From: Crocinitomicaceae bacterium
GTDB taxonomy: Bacteria; Bacteroidota; Bacteroidia; Flavobacteriales_D; Sanyastnellaceae
Reading direction: 5' to 3'
Length of the DNA: 64,000 nt
NCBI GenBank assembly: GCA_002700285.1
Contig: PACT01000024.1
Span: 1 to 64,000, forward strand
Position numbers and translations under genes: made by a program. How positions within the stretch are numbered: position 1 is the stretch's first letter; each line of letters opens with the position of its first letter. Shown one piece after another: positions 51,248-60,863 of this stretch. The notes under the pieces were generated by a model that was given only the letters and a program-made list of their open reading frames with translations, was not told the origin of the DNA and searched no databases.

Positions 51248-51676
51248 TTACTGTTCTAAAAGTTCTGTAACGATGGACGATTTCCTGAGAAAATCGACGC
51301 CACTTGTATCTTTGTAAGCCGATTTATAGACGACTCGCTTGATTCCCGCTTGCAGAATGAGTTTTGCACAATCTCTACATGGTGAGAGCGTAATATAAAG
51401 GGTAGAACCCTCTGCTGAGTTGTGACTTCGGGCAAGTTTAGTAATCGCATTTGCCTCAGCATGCAAGACGTACCAATGTGTTTGTCCCTCATCATTTTCA
51501 CACTCATTTGGAAACCCACTGGGAGTACCATTATAGCCATCGGCAATAATCATGTTGTCTTTTACGATAAGAGCGCCCACGTTTTTCCGAGTACAATGAG
51601 AAAGTTTGGCCCACTCCTCTGCCATTTTCATATAGGCAATATCATACCTCAGTTGCTTTTTCTTCGCTTCATTCAT
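51248..51676 (-). CDS. dCMP deaminase family protein
   Basis: YDIAYMKMAEEWAKLSHCTRKNVGALIVKDNMIIADGYNGTPSGFPNECE, VLHAEANAI, LYITLSPCRDCAKLIL. Confidence 0.95.
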   Translation of the reverse strand: MNEAKKKQLRYDIAYMKMAEEWAKLSHCTRKNVGALIVKDNMIIADGYNGTPSGFPNECENDEGQTHWYVLHAEANAITKLARSHNSAEGSTLYITLSPCRDCAKLILQAGIKRVVYKSAYKDTSGVDFLRKSSIVTELLEQ

Positions 51677-51709
51677 TAATGCGCAAGATAATCTATGTAG
51701 TTTCGTTTT

Positions 51710-52255
51710 ATGCGTATCTATACAAGAACAGGTGATGACGGAACTACTGGGCTTTTCGGTGGAACACGTCTCTCAAAAGACGACCTTAGAATCGAAGCTT
51801 ACGGCACAGTGGACGAGCTTAACACATTCATAGGCAGATTAATAGAACATGAATCAATGAAAAAACATCGGGTGTTTTTTCGAGAGATTCAATCTCAGCT
51901 TTTTCTTTTGGGCAGCCATCTGGCAACAATAGACCCTCAGATGAAAGAAAAATTACCAAAGTTTGCATCGAATACTGTGGTGGATTTTGAAAATTGGATT
52001 GATGCGGCGAATCAACAAACCCCAGATCTAAAGAACTTCTTATTGCCAGGAGGCCATCCAGCTGTAGCTGATGCGCATATTGCTCGAGCTGTGTGCAGGC
52101 GGGCCGAACGCAGATGTGTTGCACTTGCGAGAGAACAAAAAGTTGATCCGGAGCTTATTAAATATCTGAATAGACTGTCAGATTTACTCTTTACAGCTGC
52201 AAGATTGCTTTCTCACATCACGAAGACCGAGGAAATCGCTTGGAAAGCAAGATAA
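51710..52255 (+). CDS. PduO-type cob(I)alamin adenosyltransferase
   Basis: MRIYTRTGDDGTTGLFGGTRLSKDDLRIEAYGTVDELNTFIG, ADAHIARAVCRRAERRCVAL, YLNRLSDLLFTAAR. Confidence 0.95.
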   Translation: MRIYTRTGDDGTTGLFGGTRLSKDDLRIEAYGTVDELNTFIGRLIEHESMKKHRVFFREIQSQLFLLGSHLATIDPQMKEKLPKFASNTVVDFENWIDAANQQTPDLKNFLLPGGHPAVADAHIARAVCRRAERRCVALAREQKVDPELIKYLNRLSDLLFTAARLLSHITKTEEIAWKAR

Positions 52256-52339
52256 TCTATACTTAATCCCCATAAAACTTGCAATCAAATGAGATTCGGT
52301 TATTTTTGCGCGCTATAACCTTATATAAGGAATAAAGGA

Positions 52340-52561
52340 ATGTACTGGACTCTAGAATTAGCATCTTACTTAGAAGACGCGCCTTGGCCCGCCTCTAAAG
52401 ACGAACTCATCGACTTCGCTATGCGAACAGGTGCACCTCTTGAAGTCGTTGAGAATCTTCAAGGTCTACAAGACGATGGAGAGAACTACGACACCATTGA
52501 GGACATTTGGCCTGACTACCCTTCGAAGGAAGATTTTTTCTTCAACGAAGACGAATATTAG
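52340..52561 (+). CDS. DUF2795 family small acidic protein
   Basis: MYWTLELASYLEDAPWPASKDELIDFAMRTGAPLEVVENLQGL; acidic C-terminal half. Confidence 0.8.
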   Translation: MYWTLELASYLEDAPWPASKDELIDFAMRTGAPLEVVENLQGLQDDGENYDTIEDIWPDYPSKEDFFFNEDEY

Positions 52562-53835
52562 ACTTTTATAGCGCGTAACAAACGCCTATGCGTAGATGGA
52601 TTTTTTTGTTCCATCACGATCTCCTTCCCTGCGGTTAATTGATCCATCAGCTGAGCGTTACCGTGCCTCATCGTGAGCAATTCTAATCCCTTTTCTGTGT
52701 TTGTCCAAAACCCATCTCCCAACCCCTCTACAAATCGATGTCGTCTTTCTGGGTCCTCCTCGAAGACCAAATCAAATTGAACCGCCGAGTTTTGCATCAT
52801 TCTCACGTGAATTCCAGATGTATTTAGCCTTGCAAAAAGAGTTGAAAGATGATCCTCCCCTACAAATGAATTGTCGGCAGGTCCTAAAGACAAAAGGGAA
52901 ACATTCGGGCGTGAGATGTACATAGGGATCCCGGGAAGCTTTCCTGGATACGAAGCGATTCTCGTTTGAGGTGCATTTAAATCCACAAAACTTTTTACAA
53001 AAAGAGGAATGCCTTCGTTCTGAAGTGGTTTGATCGTTCTGGGATGAATCACACTGGCGCCATAGTAACTGAGTTCTAGCGCTTCTCCATAATCTAATTC
53101 TTTGATTGTTTCAGTGTGATCAAACACACGAGGGTCTGCGTTGAGCATCCCTGGAACGTCTTTCCAAATGACGACTTCTTTTGCGCCGATTGCACACGCG
53201 AGTAGCGCCGCTGAATAATCAGACCCTTCGCGTCCCAAAGTCGTCGTTTTACCAGAAGGACAACGACCTATAAACCCCTGAGTGACGATGATTCGATTCT
53301 CCCTTTCCGAGAGCGCCTTTCTTAAACTCGCTCCACTTCCATAGATTTTATGTTCATTGACTCTCGCGCTTCTGTGTTTTGAGTCCGTTATAATAATCTG
53401 TCTTGCATCAGACCACTTCGCATCAAAGTTTTGTGCTTTCAAATACGCCGACAATACGCGCGTACTCGCATCCTCACCTGCCGCGACAAGCGCATCATAT
53501 CGTGCGTCGGCATCTTCAAGCGTATTTGCCGTTTTTAGAGCTGACTCAAAGATCACACGTAAGTCAACAATGATCCCCAGTTCTCGCGCGATGGCTTCGT
53601 GAGCATCGATGATCGAATTCATTTGGGATTGGGCAGAAACAACTCCCTCTTTGGTTAAAACCCCAAGTACACCCTCCAATTCATTCGTTGTCTTTCCCAT
53701 CGCAGAAACGACGACGACAGCGGATCCTTGGATATGTTGAGTCAATAGCGTAGCGACATTTCTCACCGCCTCAGCATTTTTAACCGAAGCGCCACCGAAT
53801 TTATGTACAACGAAATGATGGTTTTTAATTTGCAC
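52558..53835 (-). CDS. lysC: Aspartate kinase
   Basis: VHKFGGASVKNAEAV, VVVSAMGKTTNEL, TQGFIGRCPSGKTTTLGREGSDYSAALLACAIGAKEVVIWKDVPGMLNADPR, YYGASVIHPRTI. Confidence 0.95.
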   Translation of the reverse strand: MQIKNHHFVVHKFGGASVKNAEAVRNVATLLTQHIQGSAVVVVSAMGKTTNELEGVLGVLTKEGVVSAQSQMNSIIDAHEAIARELGIIVDLRVIFESALKTANTLEDADARYDALVAAGEDASTRVLSAYLKAQNFDAKWSDARQIIITDSKHRSARVNEHKIYGSGASLRKALSERENRIIVTQGFIGRCPSGKTTTLGREGSDYSAALLACAIGAKEVVIWKDVPGMLNADPRVFDHTETIKELDYGEALELSYYGASVIHPRTIKPLQNEGIPLFVKSFVDLNAPQTRIASYPGKLPGIPMYISRPNVSLLSLGPADNSFVGEDHLSTLFARLNTSGIHVRMMQNSAVQFDLVFEEDPERRHRFVEGLGDGFWTNTEKGLELLTMRHGNAQLMDQLTAGKEIVMEQKNPSTHRRLLRAIKV

Positions 53836-53879
53836 AATGCGAAGTTACCTGAAGAAAGCCCTTGAACGTACATTGCAAT

Positions 53880-54470
53880 ATGGAATCATCACAAATTATA
53901 GATATTGCTTTAGGTATCATCCTAATTTGGGGTGCCTTCTCTGGATTCAAGAAAGGGTTTATTCTATCAATTGCATCATTTATCGCAATTGTTGCGGGAG
54001 CAATCGCGGCGTATTATGGTTCTGAGGCGATTGCTACAGCATTGGCCTCAGAGGTTGACTGGAGCAGTCAAGAGATTGCTGTGGCCGCCTTCGCCATTGC
54101 GTTTATCGCCGTCGTTCTGATTGTACATCTTTTGGCAAGAATTTTAGAGAAATTTATCGACTTGTTGGCTTTAGGGTTTGTAAACAAACTCTCTGGAGCT
54201 ATTTTCGGAATGGCAAAAAACGCACTTCTTCTCACATTTGTCATTTTTGGAATTAAAGGATTCGGAGGAAAACATATCCCTGAAAGTGTAGAGAAGAACT
54301 GCGTGATTTTTCCTATCGTAGAATCCATTGCTCCGCTTGTGTTGCCGTATTGGAAGGATTGGTCTGAGAAGACGGATCTAGAAAAATTGGAAGAAAAAGC
54401 CAACGAAAAAATGAAAGAAGCGAAGGAGAAGATTAAAGAAACAAAAGAGAAACTAGAGGACAAACGCTGA
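53880..54470 (+). CDS. CvpA-family membrane protein with charged coiled tail
   Basis: IDIALGIILIWGAFSGFKKGFILSIASFIAIVAG; C-terminal EKANEKMKEAKEKIKETKEKLEDK. Confidence 0.88.
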   Translation: MESSQIIDIALGIILIWGAFSGFKKGFILSIASFIAIVAGAIAAYYGSEAIATALASEVDWSSQEIAVAAFAIAFIAVVLIVHLLARILEKFIDLLALGFVNKLSGAIFGMAKNALLLTFVIFGIKGFGGKHIPESVEKNCVIFPIVESIAPLVLPYWKDWSEKTDLEKLEEKANEKMKEAKEKIKETKEKLEDKR

Positions 54471-54476
54471 TTTTTC

Positions 54477-57110
54477 TTACGCTGCACCCACAGCTCGAAA
54501 CAACGCTGTAATTTGATTGGTCAGCTCTGATTTTTTCTCTAAGTAGTCGTCGGTAACTTGCAGCGTTGTATTCACACTTACATAGAATTTTATCTTTGGT
54601 TCTGTCCCTGAAGGACGAACCGTAATTAGAGACCCCTTTTCTGTGACAAACTGGAGAACATTTGACTTAGGTAAAGGTATATTATTGACTTCCGAGGATA
54701 TTAGATTATGATTTTTTTGTGTTTTAAAATCAAGCAGTCCTATAACTTTTTCTCCAGCAAGCATGCGAGGAGGGGATGATCGAAATCTAGAAATCAACTC
54801 GGAGATCTCATGTGCGCCTTCCCTGCCCATTTTCACGATGGACACCAACCCTTCTTGATAGAGGCCATATGTTCGGTGAATATGCTCAAGGTGAGCCAAC
54901 ATCGTGGTTCCGTTTTCTTCTAGTGAATGTGCGAGCTCAGAAAGTACACAACATGCTGCGATCGCATCTTTATCTCTTGCAGTATTCTTGATAAGGTATC
55001 CGTAACTCTCCTCTGCGCCGACAATAAAATTTCGACCATTCATCCCTTTCTCTTCTTCTGCGATTGCAGCAGCGATATGTTTAAATCCAGTGAGCGTTGT
55101 TCGCACACCTAATCCATAACTTTCTGCAATTACAGCCAGAAGCGGAGAGGTGACAACAGTCGAAGCCACAAAATCTGATGCATCGTATGCCTCTCCATTG
55201 TCTCTTCCACAACGAATGACGTAATCGAAAAGCAACGCGCCAGTTTCATTTCCATTCAGCAATTGAAAACCTCCTTCTCCATTTGGGACAGCGATCCCTA
55301 CCCGATCAGCATCTGGATCTGTCCCCATAACAAGCGTCGCGCCTAACTTTTCGCCGAGCGAAATTGCTTCTGCCAAAGCTTGCCCCTCTTCGGGATTAGG
55401 GCTTGATACCGTCGGGAAATTCCCGTCAGGCAACGATTGTGACGTAACCTCGTGAACATTTGAAAAACCAAACGCCCTTAGTGCTGGAGGGACACTTACA
55501 GATCCTGCACCATGTAACCCGGTAAAAACAAGACACGATTCCGAACTGTTTTCTTTGAGTGAAACTGAACGTCTTAATTTCAGAATTGCATTGAGATATC
55601 CTTCATCCTCTTCTGGTCCTAGAAAGGTGATCAAGTCCTCAGAGGCGATCTCTCCAGAAGCGACTTTCACTTCTGAAAGTGATTTTATTTTTCGAACTTC
55701 TTCAATGATGGCGGAGTCATGGGGAGACACGATTTGGCCGCCATCATCCCAATACACTTTGTATCCATTATATTCTGGAGGATTGTGTGATGCCGTCACA
55801 ACGACACCTGCCACACATCCTAAGTGTCTGACTGTCCAACTCAATTGAGGTGTGGGCCTTAATTCTGGATATAACAATGCTTGGATGCCATTCCCTGACA
55901 AAACCCTCGCGGTAACCTCTGCAAATTCATAACTTTGATGACGACAATCGAATGCAATGGCTACTTTTAAGGGTGTTGACGTATGTGGTGTCGTTTTCTT
56001 GATGTAATTCACGAGCCCTTGTGTGGCGCCCGAAATAACAGCCGCGTTGATGCGGTTCGTCCCCGGGCCACAAATGCCCCGCATCCCACCCGTTCCAAAT
56101 GCGATATCCTTGTGGAAGGCCTCTATCAAAAGATCTTCTTTATTTTCCAACAACCACATCCCCACGGTCTTTCTAGTTTCCTTATCATATGGTGCGTGAG
56201 ACCAAACCTCTGCCTTTCTTCTTACTCTCTCTAGCTCGCTCCCCACACACATTTTTAAAGATTCTTTCCACGTTCGTTTTTCTAGATTTAATAATGTCCG
56301 AAGATGCGTTCCACCCAGATGTGAATTGGCTGGTCTGACTGCACGTGTAGGATATTCAGAGGTTGTAATCCCCACCACTTGAACATCCATGTCTAATTCT
56401 TCAAATATAGCTCTGGCAAAAGAGGCCCAACACGTGACGCCCTCATCGCTAAAGTGCAATACCCCAGACTTCACATCCCCGCCTTTAAGAACGAGCTTAC
56501 GTAAGGCCTCTGACAAAGACCCCACATAAGTTGGCGTCCCTCTCTGATCGTAAACGACTTTAATTTCGCTTCTCTCCTGTCCCAGTTTAACCATCGTGGT
56601 GAAGAAGTTATGTCCCACATTGTCATACAACCAGCTTGTTCTCACGATGTGATACCTTCCTCCGCCTTTTATCATCTCCGCTGCAATCGCTCGCTCTCCT
56701 TCCGCCTTAGACTCACCATAAACTCCCAAGGGATTCACAGTGTCACTTTCCAGATATGGCCTCTCTTCTGTACCTCCCTCTTTTCCGTTAAAAACATAAT
56801 CTGTGCTTAGATGAACCAAAGCAATGTCCAGTTCACAGCAAATACGTGCGATGACTCCTGGCGCAACTGCATTTACTTCCCAAACCATTTTTTGATCACT
56901 TTCAGCCTGATCAACATCTGTATATGCAGCGGCATTAATAACGCAATCTGGGCGTTCGGCAGACAGTACCTCCTGAATCCTATAAGCGTCACAAACGTCG
57001 AGGTCCTTCCGAGTGAATCCAACCCAATGAAGATCAGCGTCCATTGCAAACCGCCTGAGAAGACAATTGCCTAATTGCCCACTTGAACCCATGACTAATA
57101 CTTTTTTCAC
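54477..57110 (-). CDS. Fusion protein: N-terminal dTDP-4-dehydrorhamnose reductase (RmlD) with C-terminal phosphoglucomutase/phosphomannomutase
   Basis: One 877-codon ORF. Residues ~1-289 RmlD (VMGSSGQLGNCLLRRF, VINAAAYTDVDQAESD, STDYVFNGKEGGTEERPYLESDTVNPLGVYGESKAEGE, VRTSWLYDNVGHNF). Residues ~290-877 alpha-D-phosphohexomutase (AFGTGGMRGICGPGTNRIN, TASHNPPEYNGYKVYWDDGGQI, MGTDPDADRVGIAVPN, EESYGYL, RPSGTEPKIKFY). Confidence 0.92.
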   Translation of the reverse strand: MKKVLVMGSSGQLGNCLLRRFAMDADLHWVGFTRKDLDVCDAYRIQEVLSAERPDCVINAAAYTDVDQAESDQKMVWEVNAVAPGVIARICCELDIALVHLSTDYVFNGKEGGTEERPYLESDTVNPLGVYGESKAEGERAIAAEMIKGGGRYHIVRTSWLYDNVGHNFFTTMVKLGQERSEIKVVYDQRGTPTYVGSLSEALRKLVLKGGDVKSGVLHFSDEGVTCWASFARAIFEELDMDVQVVGITTSEYPTRAVRPANSHLGGTHLRTLLNLEKRTWKESLKMCVGSELERVRRKAEVWSHAPYDKETRKTVGMWLLENKEDLLIEAFHKDIAFGTGGMRGICGPGTNRINAAVISGATQGLVNYIKKTTPHTSTPLKVAIAFDCRHQSYEFAEVTARVLSGNGIQALLYPELRPTPQLSWTVRHLGCVAGVVVTASHNPPEYNGYKVYWDDGGQIVSPHDSAIIEEVRKIKSLSEVKVASGEIASEDLITFLGPEEDEGYLNAILKLRRSVSLKENSSESCLVFTGLHGAGSVSVPPALRAFGFSNVHEVTSQSLPDGNFPTVSSPNPEEGQALAEAISLGEKLGATLVMGTDPDADRVGIAVPNGEGGFQLLNGNETGALLFDYVIRCGRDNGEAYDASDFVASTVVTSPLLAVIAESYGLGVRTTLTGFKHIAAAIAEEEKGMNGRNFIVGAEESYGYLIKNTARDKDAIAACCVLSELAHSLEENGTTMLAHLEHIHRTYGLYQEGLVSIVKMGREGAHEISELISRFRSSPPRMLAGEKVIGLLDFKTQKNHNLISSEVNNIPLPKSNVLQFVTEKGSLITVRPSGTEPKIKFYVSVNTTLQVTDDYLEKKSELTNQITALFRAVGAA

Positions 57111-57187
57111 CCTACGAAACTACGACGAACACTATATTTGTTTGAATCAAAAATTCACTTTGGCACGTCTCTTGTATTAAATAACCC

Positions 57188-57904
57188 ATGAAAAAATCTC
57201 TATTTCTATTGTTTGCATTGATTGCATTGACATTTGTCACCCAAGCCCAAACCTCAAATAACAAATCCGCTTCGTCAAAAAGCAAAAAGCATATAGTCCA
57301 CAAAGCGGTCCAACACATCTTGACGTTTAGCGCAATGTCTGATGTCCATAACGAGGATAATTTTGGGTTATTGCTTGACAGTCCGCAACTTGGGTTTGAC
57401 CTCAGTTACCGCAAACAAGACCAAACCAAGTTATTATCCAATGGCATCAGTTTGGGATGGCAACCCATTGCCACTGCGGATAATGAAATTGAGACCTCTG
57501 GGCAGGAAGGAGAGCTTAAGGCCGTTAACCAAATGATTCATGCGCATTATACGGTGACCCTTTCTCCATTCAAACAGAAACGTTTCCAACCCTATCTAGA
57601 AGGGATTGTCGGCGCAAAAGGCGTGGCGCTTTCTTCATCCTATGATTACGATGATCCACAACTAAAAGATGTGAATGACATCCCATACTTTTCGGCGACT
57701 CTTAATTATGGATACGCAGGTGGATTTAGACTTCGAGCAACAGAGCTTATTTATCTCGATGTGAGGTATGCAAGAATTCAATCCGGCAACTTAAAAAGAA
57801 TCTCAGACATAGATATTGATGAAAATGGGGAGCTTTCTTATTCTACAGATGAGTGGAAAGCGCCTATTGGATATTTAAGAGCGGGGATCTCACTGTCTTT
57901 CTAA
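57188..57904 (+). CDS. Predicted outer-membrane beta-barrel protein, function unknown
   Basis: Signal peptide MKKSLFLLFALIALTFVTQAQ; strand-rich body ending in aromatic LRAGISLSF. Confidence 0.7.
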   Translation: MKKSLFLLFALIALTFVTQAQTSNNKSASSKSKKHIVHKAVQHILTFSAMSDVHNEDNFGLLLDSPQLGFDLSYRKQDQTKLLSNGISLGWQPIATADNEIETSGQEGELKAVNQMIHAHYTVTLSPFKQKRFQPYLEGIVGAKGVALSSSYDYDDPQLKDVNDIPYFSATLNYGYAGGFRLRATELIYLDVRYARIQSGNLKRISDIDIDENGELSYSTDEWKAPIGYLRAGISLSF

Positions 57905-59145
57905 GACGTCCTCATGGCCTCCACTGGAGGCATTCTAGAAGCGGATAAGGCTGGAGCGATCCCAGCGACGAGTCCTGAGATGACTGCGATACTCATGGCC
58001 ATCATGACTCTGTCAAACGAGACTCTAAGTGTAATTCCAAGCCCAGACATATTCACAAGAAACATCAGAAACTCCAAGGCCAAAAGCGCGAGGATGGCGC
58101 CAAATACGCAGAGCACAATCGCTTCGAAAAGGAATTGAATAAGGATGAAACTAGATTTGGCACCGAGCGCTTTTTGGACGCCTATAATCTTCGTTCTTTC
58201 ACGAACCGATACAAACATGATGTTTGCAATACTGAAGCAACCCACAAGGATCGCGAAAATTGCAATAAACCAGCCGCCTAATTCAACTTGAGTAAAGATT
58301 GAGGATATGATGTTGGTGAGCATATCTATTTGGTTGATTGAGAAATCATTCTCATTGGCAGGCCTGACGCGCCTCACACTTCTCAATTGTTGAATAATCT
58401 CATCCTTAAGAACCCCCATCTCAATCCCGGGGAGCGCCTTGACCATAATTGTATTGCCCTCCATATTTCGGGTGTCAAAAATCCGAGGAGCAAAGGTGGC
58501 TGGAACCATGACGAATTCATCAAATCCGTTGGAAATCATGGATTCTCCTTCTTGTTTAAACGTGCCAATAATCTCAACTCTTTCCCCCCCAATTTTAAGT
58601 TTCTGACCTAACACCTCTTTTGAACCAAAGAGGTTCATCGCGATGTCATATCCCACGATCGCAACAGGGCTCCCGGACGCACTTTCTGAACCGTTAAAAA
58701 ATCTGCCCGACGCCAGGTCCAAACTAATCACACCAGGAAAAGTATGTGAAACTGCGGCAACGGGAACATTGGGATATGCGTTTTCGGATGCTTCAAGATT
58801 AAACAAACCCTTCATTTGAAAAGCAACCTCCGAAGCTTGAGAGAGTCTCCCAGCAAGTTCTTCAGAATCGCGAAGTGAGGGCTCTCTCCTTTGGACATAT
58901 TTCCACCAAGGGTAATCTTCCCCCATACTCCATGGCCATTTGCTGACAAAGAGGACATCATCATCGAGCATATTGAATGATTCCATCAAATCATCCTCCA
59001 TAGAATCAACGACTGCAAATATTGAGCTAATCACAAAAATGCCCACCATAACGCCTAACAAAGAGAGAAATGTTCGCAGTTTATTCACAACAATAGCACT
59101 CCATGCAAAGCTTAAACTTTCTCTTAATAATCGCAGCCACATCAT
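57901..59145 (-). CDS. MacB/FtsX-type ABC transporter permease
   Basis: NKLRTFLSLLGVMVGIFVISSIFAVVDSMEDDL; periplasmic MacB_PCD-like region; FVSVRERTKIIGVQKALGAKSSFILIQFLFEAI. Start at an internal Met (MMWLRLLRES) preferred. Confidence 0.9.
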   Translation of the reverse strand: MMWLRLLRESLSFAWSAIVVNKLRTFLSLLGVMVGIFVISSIFAVVDSMEDDLMESFNMLDDDVLFVSKWPWSMGEDYPWWKYVQRREPSLRDSEELAGRLSQASEVAFQMKGLFNLEASENAYPNVPVAAVSHTFPGVISLDLASGRFFNGSESASGSPVAIVGYDIAMNLFGSKEVLGQKLKIGGERVEIIGTFKQEGESMISNGFDEFVMVPATFAPRIFDTRNMEGNTIMVKALPGIEMGVLKDEIIQQLRSVRRVRPANENDFSINQIDMLTNIISSIFTQVELGGWFIAIFAILVGCFSIANIMFVSVRERTKIIGVQKALGAKSSFILIQFLFEAIVLCVFGAILALLALEFLMFLVNMSGLGITLRVSFDRVMMAMSIAVISGLVAGIAPALSASRMPPVEAMRTS

Positions 59146-59204
59146 GCCTCCAAAGCTACACCTTGAGTTAACTTCGCCCACTTAAATATCATTATCTTTT
59201 TTAT

Positions 59205-60749
59205 ATGTCGCAACCACGAAAGCTTCGCTCAGCCCTTATCTCTGTTTTTAACAAAGATGGATTGGCTCCAATCATTCAGGAATTGATTCGTCTTGGCGTG
59301 ACCATTTACTCAACAGGTGGAACCCAAAAAAGAATCGAAGAACTTGGAGGAACAGTCATTCCAGTTGAAACGCTGACAGATTATCCATCCATTTTAGGAG
59401 GGCGTGTTAAAACACTTCACCCCAAAGTATTTGGTGGAATATTATCTAGAAGGGATGATGAAGGAGACCACAAACAGATGACGGAATACGAGATTCCAGA
59501 AATCGATCTTGTTGTCGTTGACCTTTATCCTTTTGAAGAAACAGTGGCGAGCGGAGCAAGTGCAGATGCAATTATCGAAAAGATTGACATTGGTGGGATT
59601 GCCCTTATACGTGGCGCTGCAAAAAACCACAAAGACGTCGTGATTGTTCCCAGCATGGATGATTACGCGAGACTATTAGATATCCTCAAGAACCAAGATG
59701 GAGAAACATCACTTGAAGAAAGGCGTGAACTGGCGGCCAGAGCGTTCCGTACGAGTTCTCATTACGACACGATGATTCAACAGTATATGCTTGGTACCAC
59801 AGATAACATGTCACCTCTTGATACATTAAACCTAAGCGTAACCGAGGTGAAAGCTTTGCGATATGGTGAAAACCCGCATCAAGCAGGTCGGTTTTTTGGA
59901 GATTTAGATGGCATCCTTAAACAGCTTCATGGTAAAGCGCTTTCTTACAACAATCTTCTAGATGTTGATGCCGCCGTAAGCTTAATGGAAGAGTTCAAAA
60001 ACGATGCGCCCACTTTTGCCATCATGAAGCACAACAATGCGTGTGGTCTTGCGACGCGTGAAACACTGTCTGAAGCTTACACGCGGGCACTCGAAGGAGA
60101 TCCAGTGAGTGCTTTCGGAGGCGTCCTCATTGCAAACCGCCCAATCGACCTCGCAACAGCAAATCAAATACACACACTTTTCTGCGAAGTGGTTATTGCG
60201 CCGCGTTTTGATGCCGATGCGCTAGACGTTTTACAAGGAAAGAAAAACAGAATCCTACTGGAAAGACAAGATGTATCTCTCCCGACTTCTACAGTGCGAA
60301 CTGCATTAAACGGATTTCTTGTTCAGGAGAGAGATAATAAAATGGAGGGTTTGGCTGACCTTTCTTGTGTGACCAAGACACATTCTGATGAAAAAGAAAT
60401 TGCCGATATGCTGTTTGCAATGAAACTTGCCAAGCACACGAAGTCAAACACCATCGTTTTTGCAAAAAATGGTCAGCTTCTTGCATCAGGAACAGGCCAA
60501 ACTTCGCGGGTTGATGCACTCAAACAAGCCGTCGAAAAAGCTGCAGGATTGGGGCTTTCACTTGAAGGAAGTTCGATGGCTTCAGATGCCTTCTTTCCAT
60601 TCCCAGACTGCGTTACACTTGCAGCTGAAGCTGGAATAAAAAACGTGATACAGCCTGGCGGATCAATCAATGACACCAAAAGCATAGATGTGTGCAATGC
60701 GTTGGGACTTTCAATGTACACCACTGGAACAAGACATTTCCGTCATTAA
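59205..60749 (+). CDS. purH: Bifunctional AICAR formyltransferase / IMP cyclohydrolase
   Basis: ALISVFNKDGLAPIIQELIRLGVTIYSTGGTQKRIEE, LRYGENPHQAGRFF, MKHNNACGLA, SDAFFPFPDCVTLAAEAGIKNVIQPGGSI. Confidence 0.97.
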   Translation: MSQPRKLRSALISVFNKDGLAPIIQELIRLGVTIYSTGGTQKRIEELGGTVIPVETLTDYPSILGGRVKTLHPKVFGGILSRRDDEGDHKQMTEYEIPEIDLVVVDLYPFEETVASGASADAIIEKIDIGGIALIRGAAKNHKDVVIVPSMDDYARLLDILKNQDGETSLEERRELAARAFRTSSHYDTMIQQYMLGTTDNMSPLDTLNLSVTEVKALRYGENPHQAGRFFGDLDGILKQLHGKALSYNNLLDVDAAVSLMEEFKNDAPTFAIMKHNNACGLATRETLSEAYTRALEGDPVSAFGGVLIANRPIDLATANQIHTLFCEVVIAPRFDADALDVLQGKKNRILLERQDVSLPTSTVRTALNGFLVQERDNKMEGLADLSCVTKTHSDEKEIADMLFAMKLAKHTKSNTIVFAKNGQLLASGTGQTSRVDALKQAVEKAAGLGLSLEGSSMASDAFFPFPDCVTLAAEAGIKNVIQPGGSINDTKSIDVCNALGLSMYTTGTRHFRH

Positions 60750-60863
60750 CAATTCGCTAACAGGTAAACGCAACGTTTTCAACCTAATTGGAAACTTATC
60801 CACTAAGTCACATTTAGAGCGTTTTCAAATCGGTTTTGTATTGGTGAAAGTGTAAATTTGAGT

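Noticed and set aside
57161-57176. Sigma-54-like TGGCACG-TCTC-TTGTA upstream of the barrel protein at 57188
   Set aside because: The -12 element has GT instead of GC, and the predicted TSS would fall within a few bases of the ATG. A TATATTTG sigma-ABfr-like element at 57133-57140 is a better-placed alternative.
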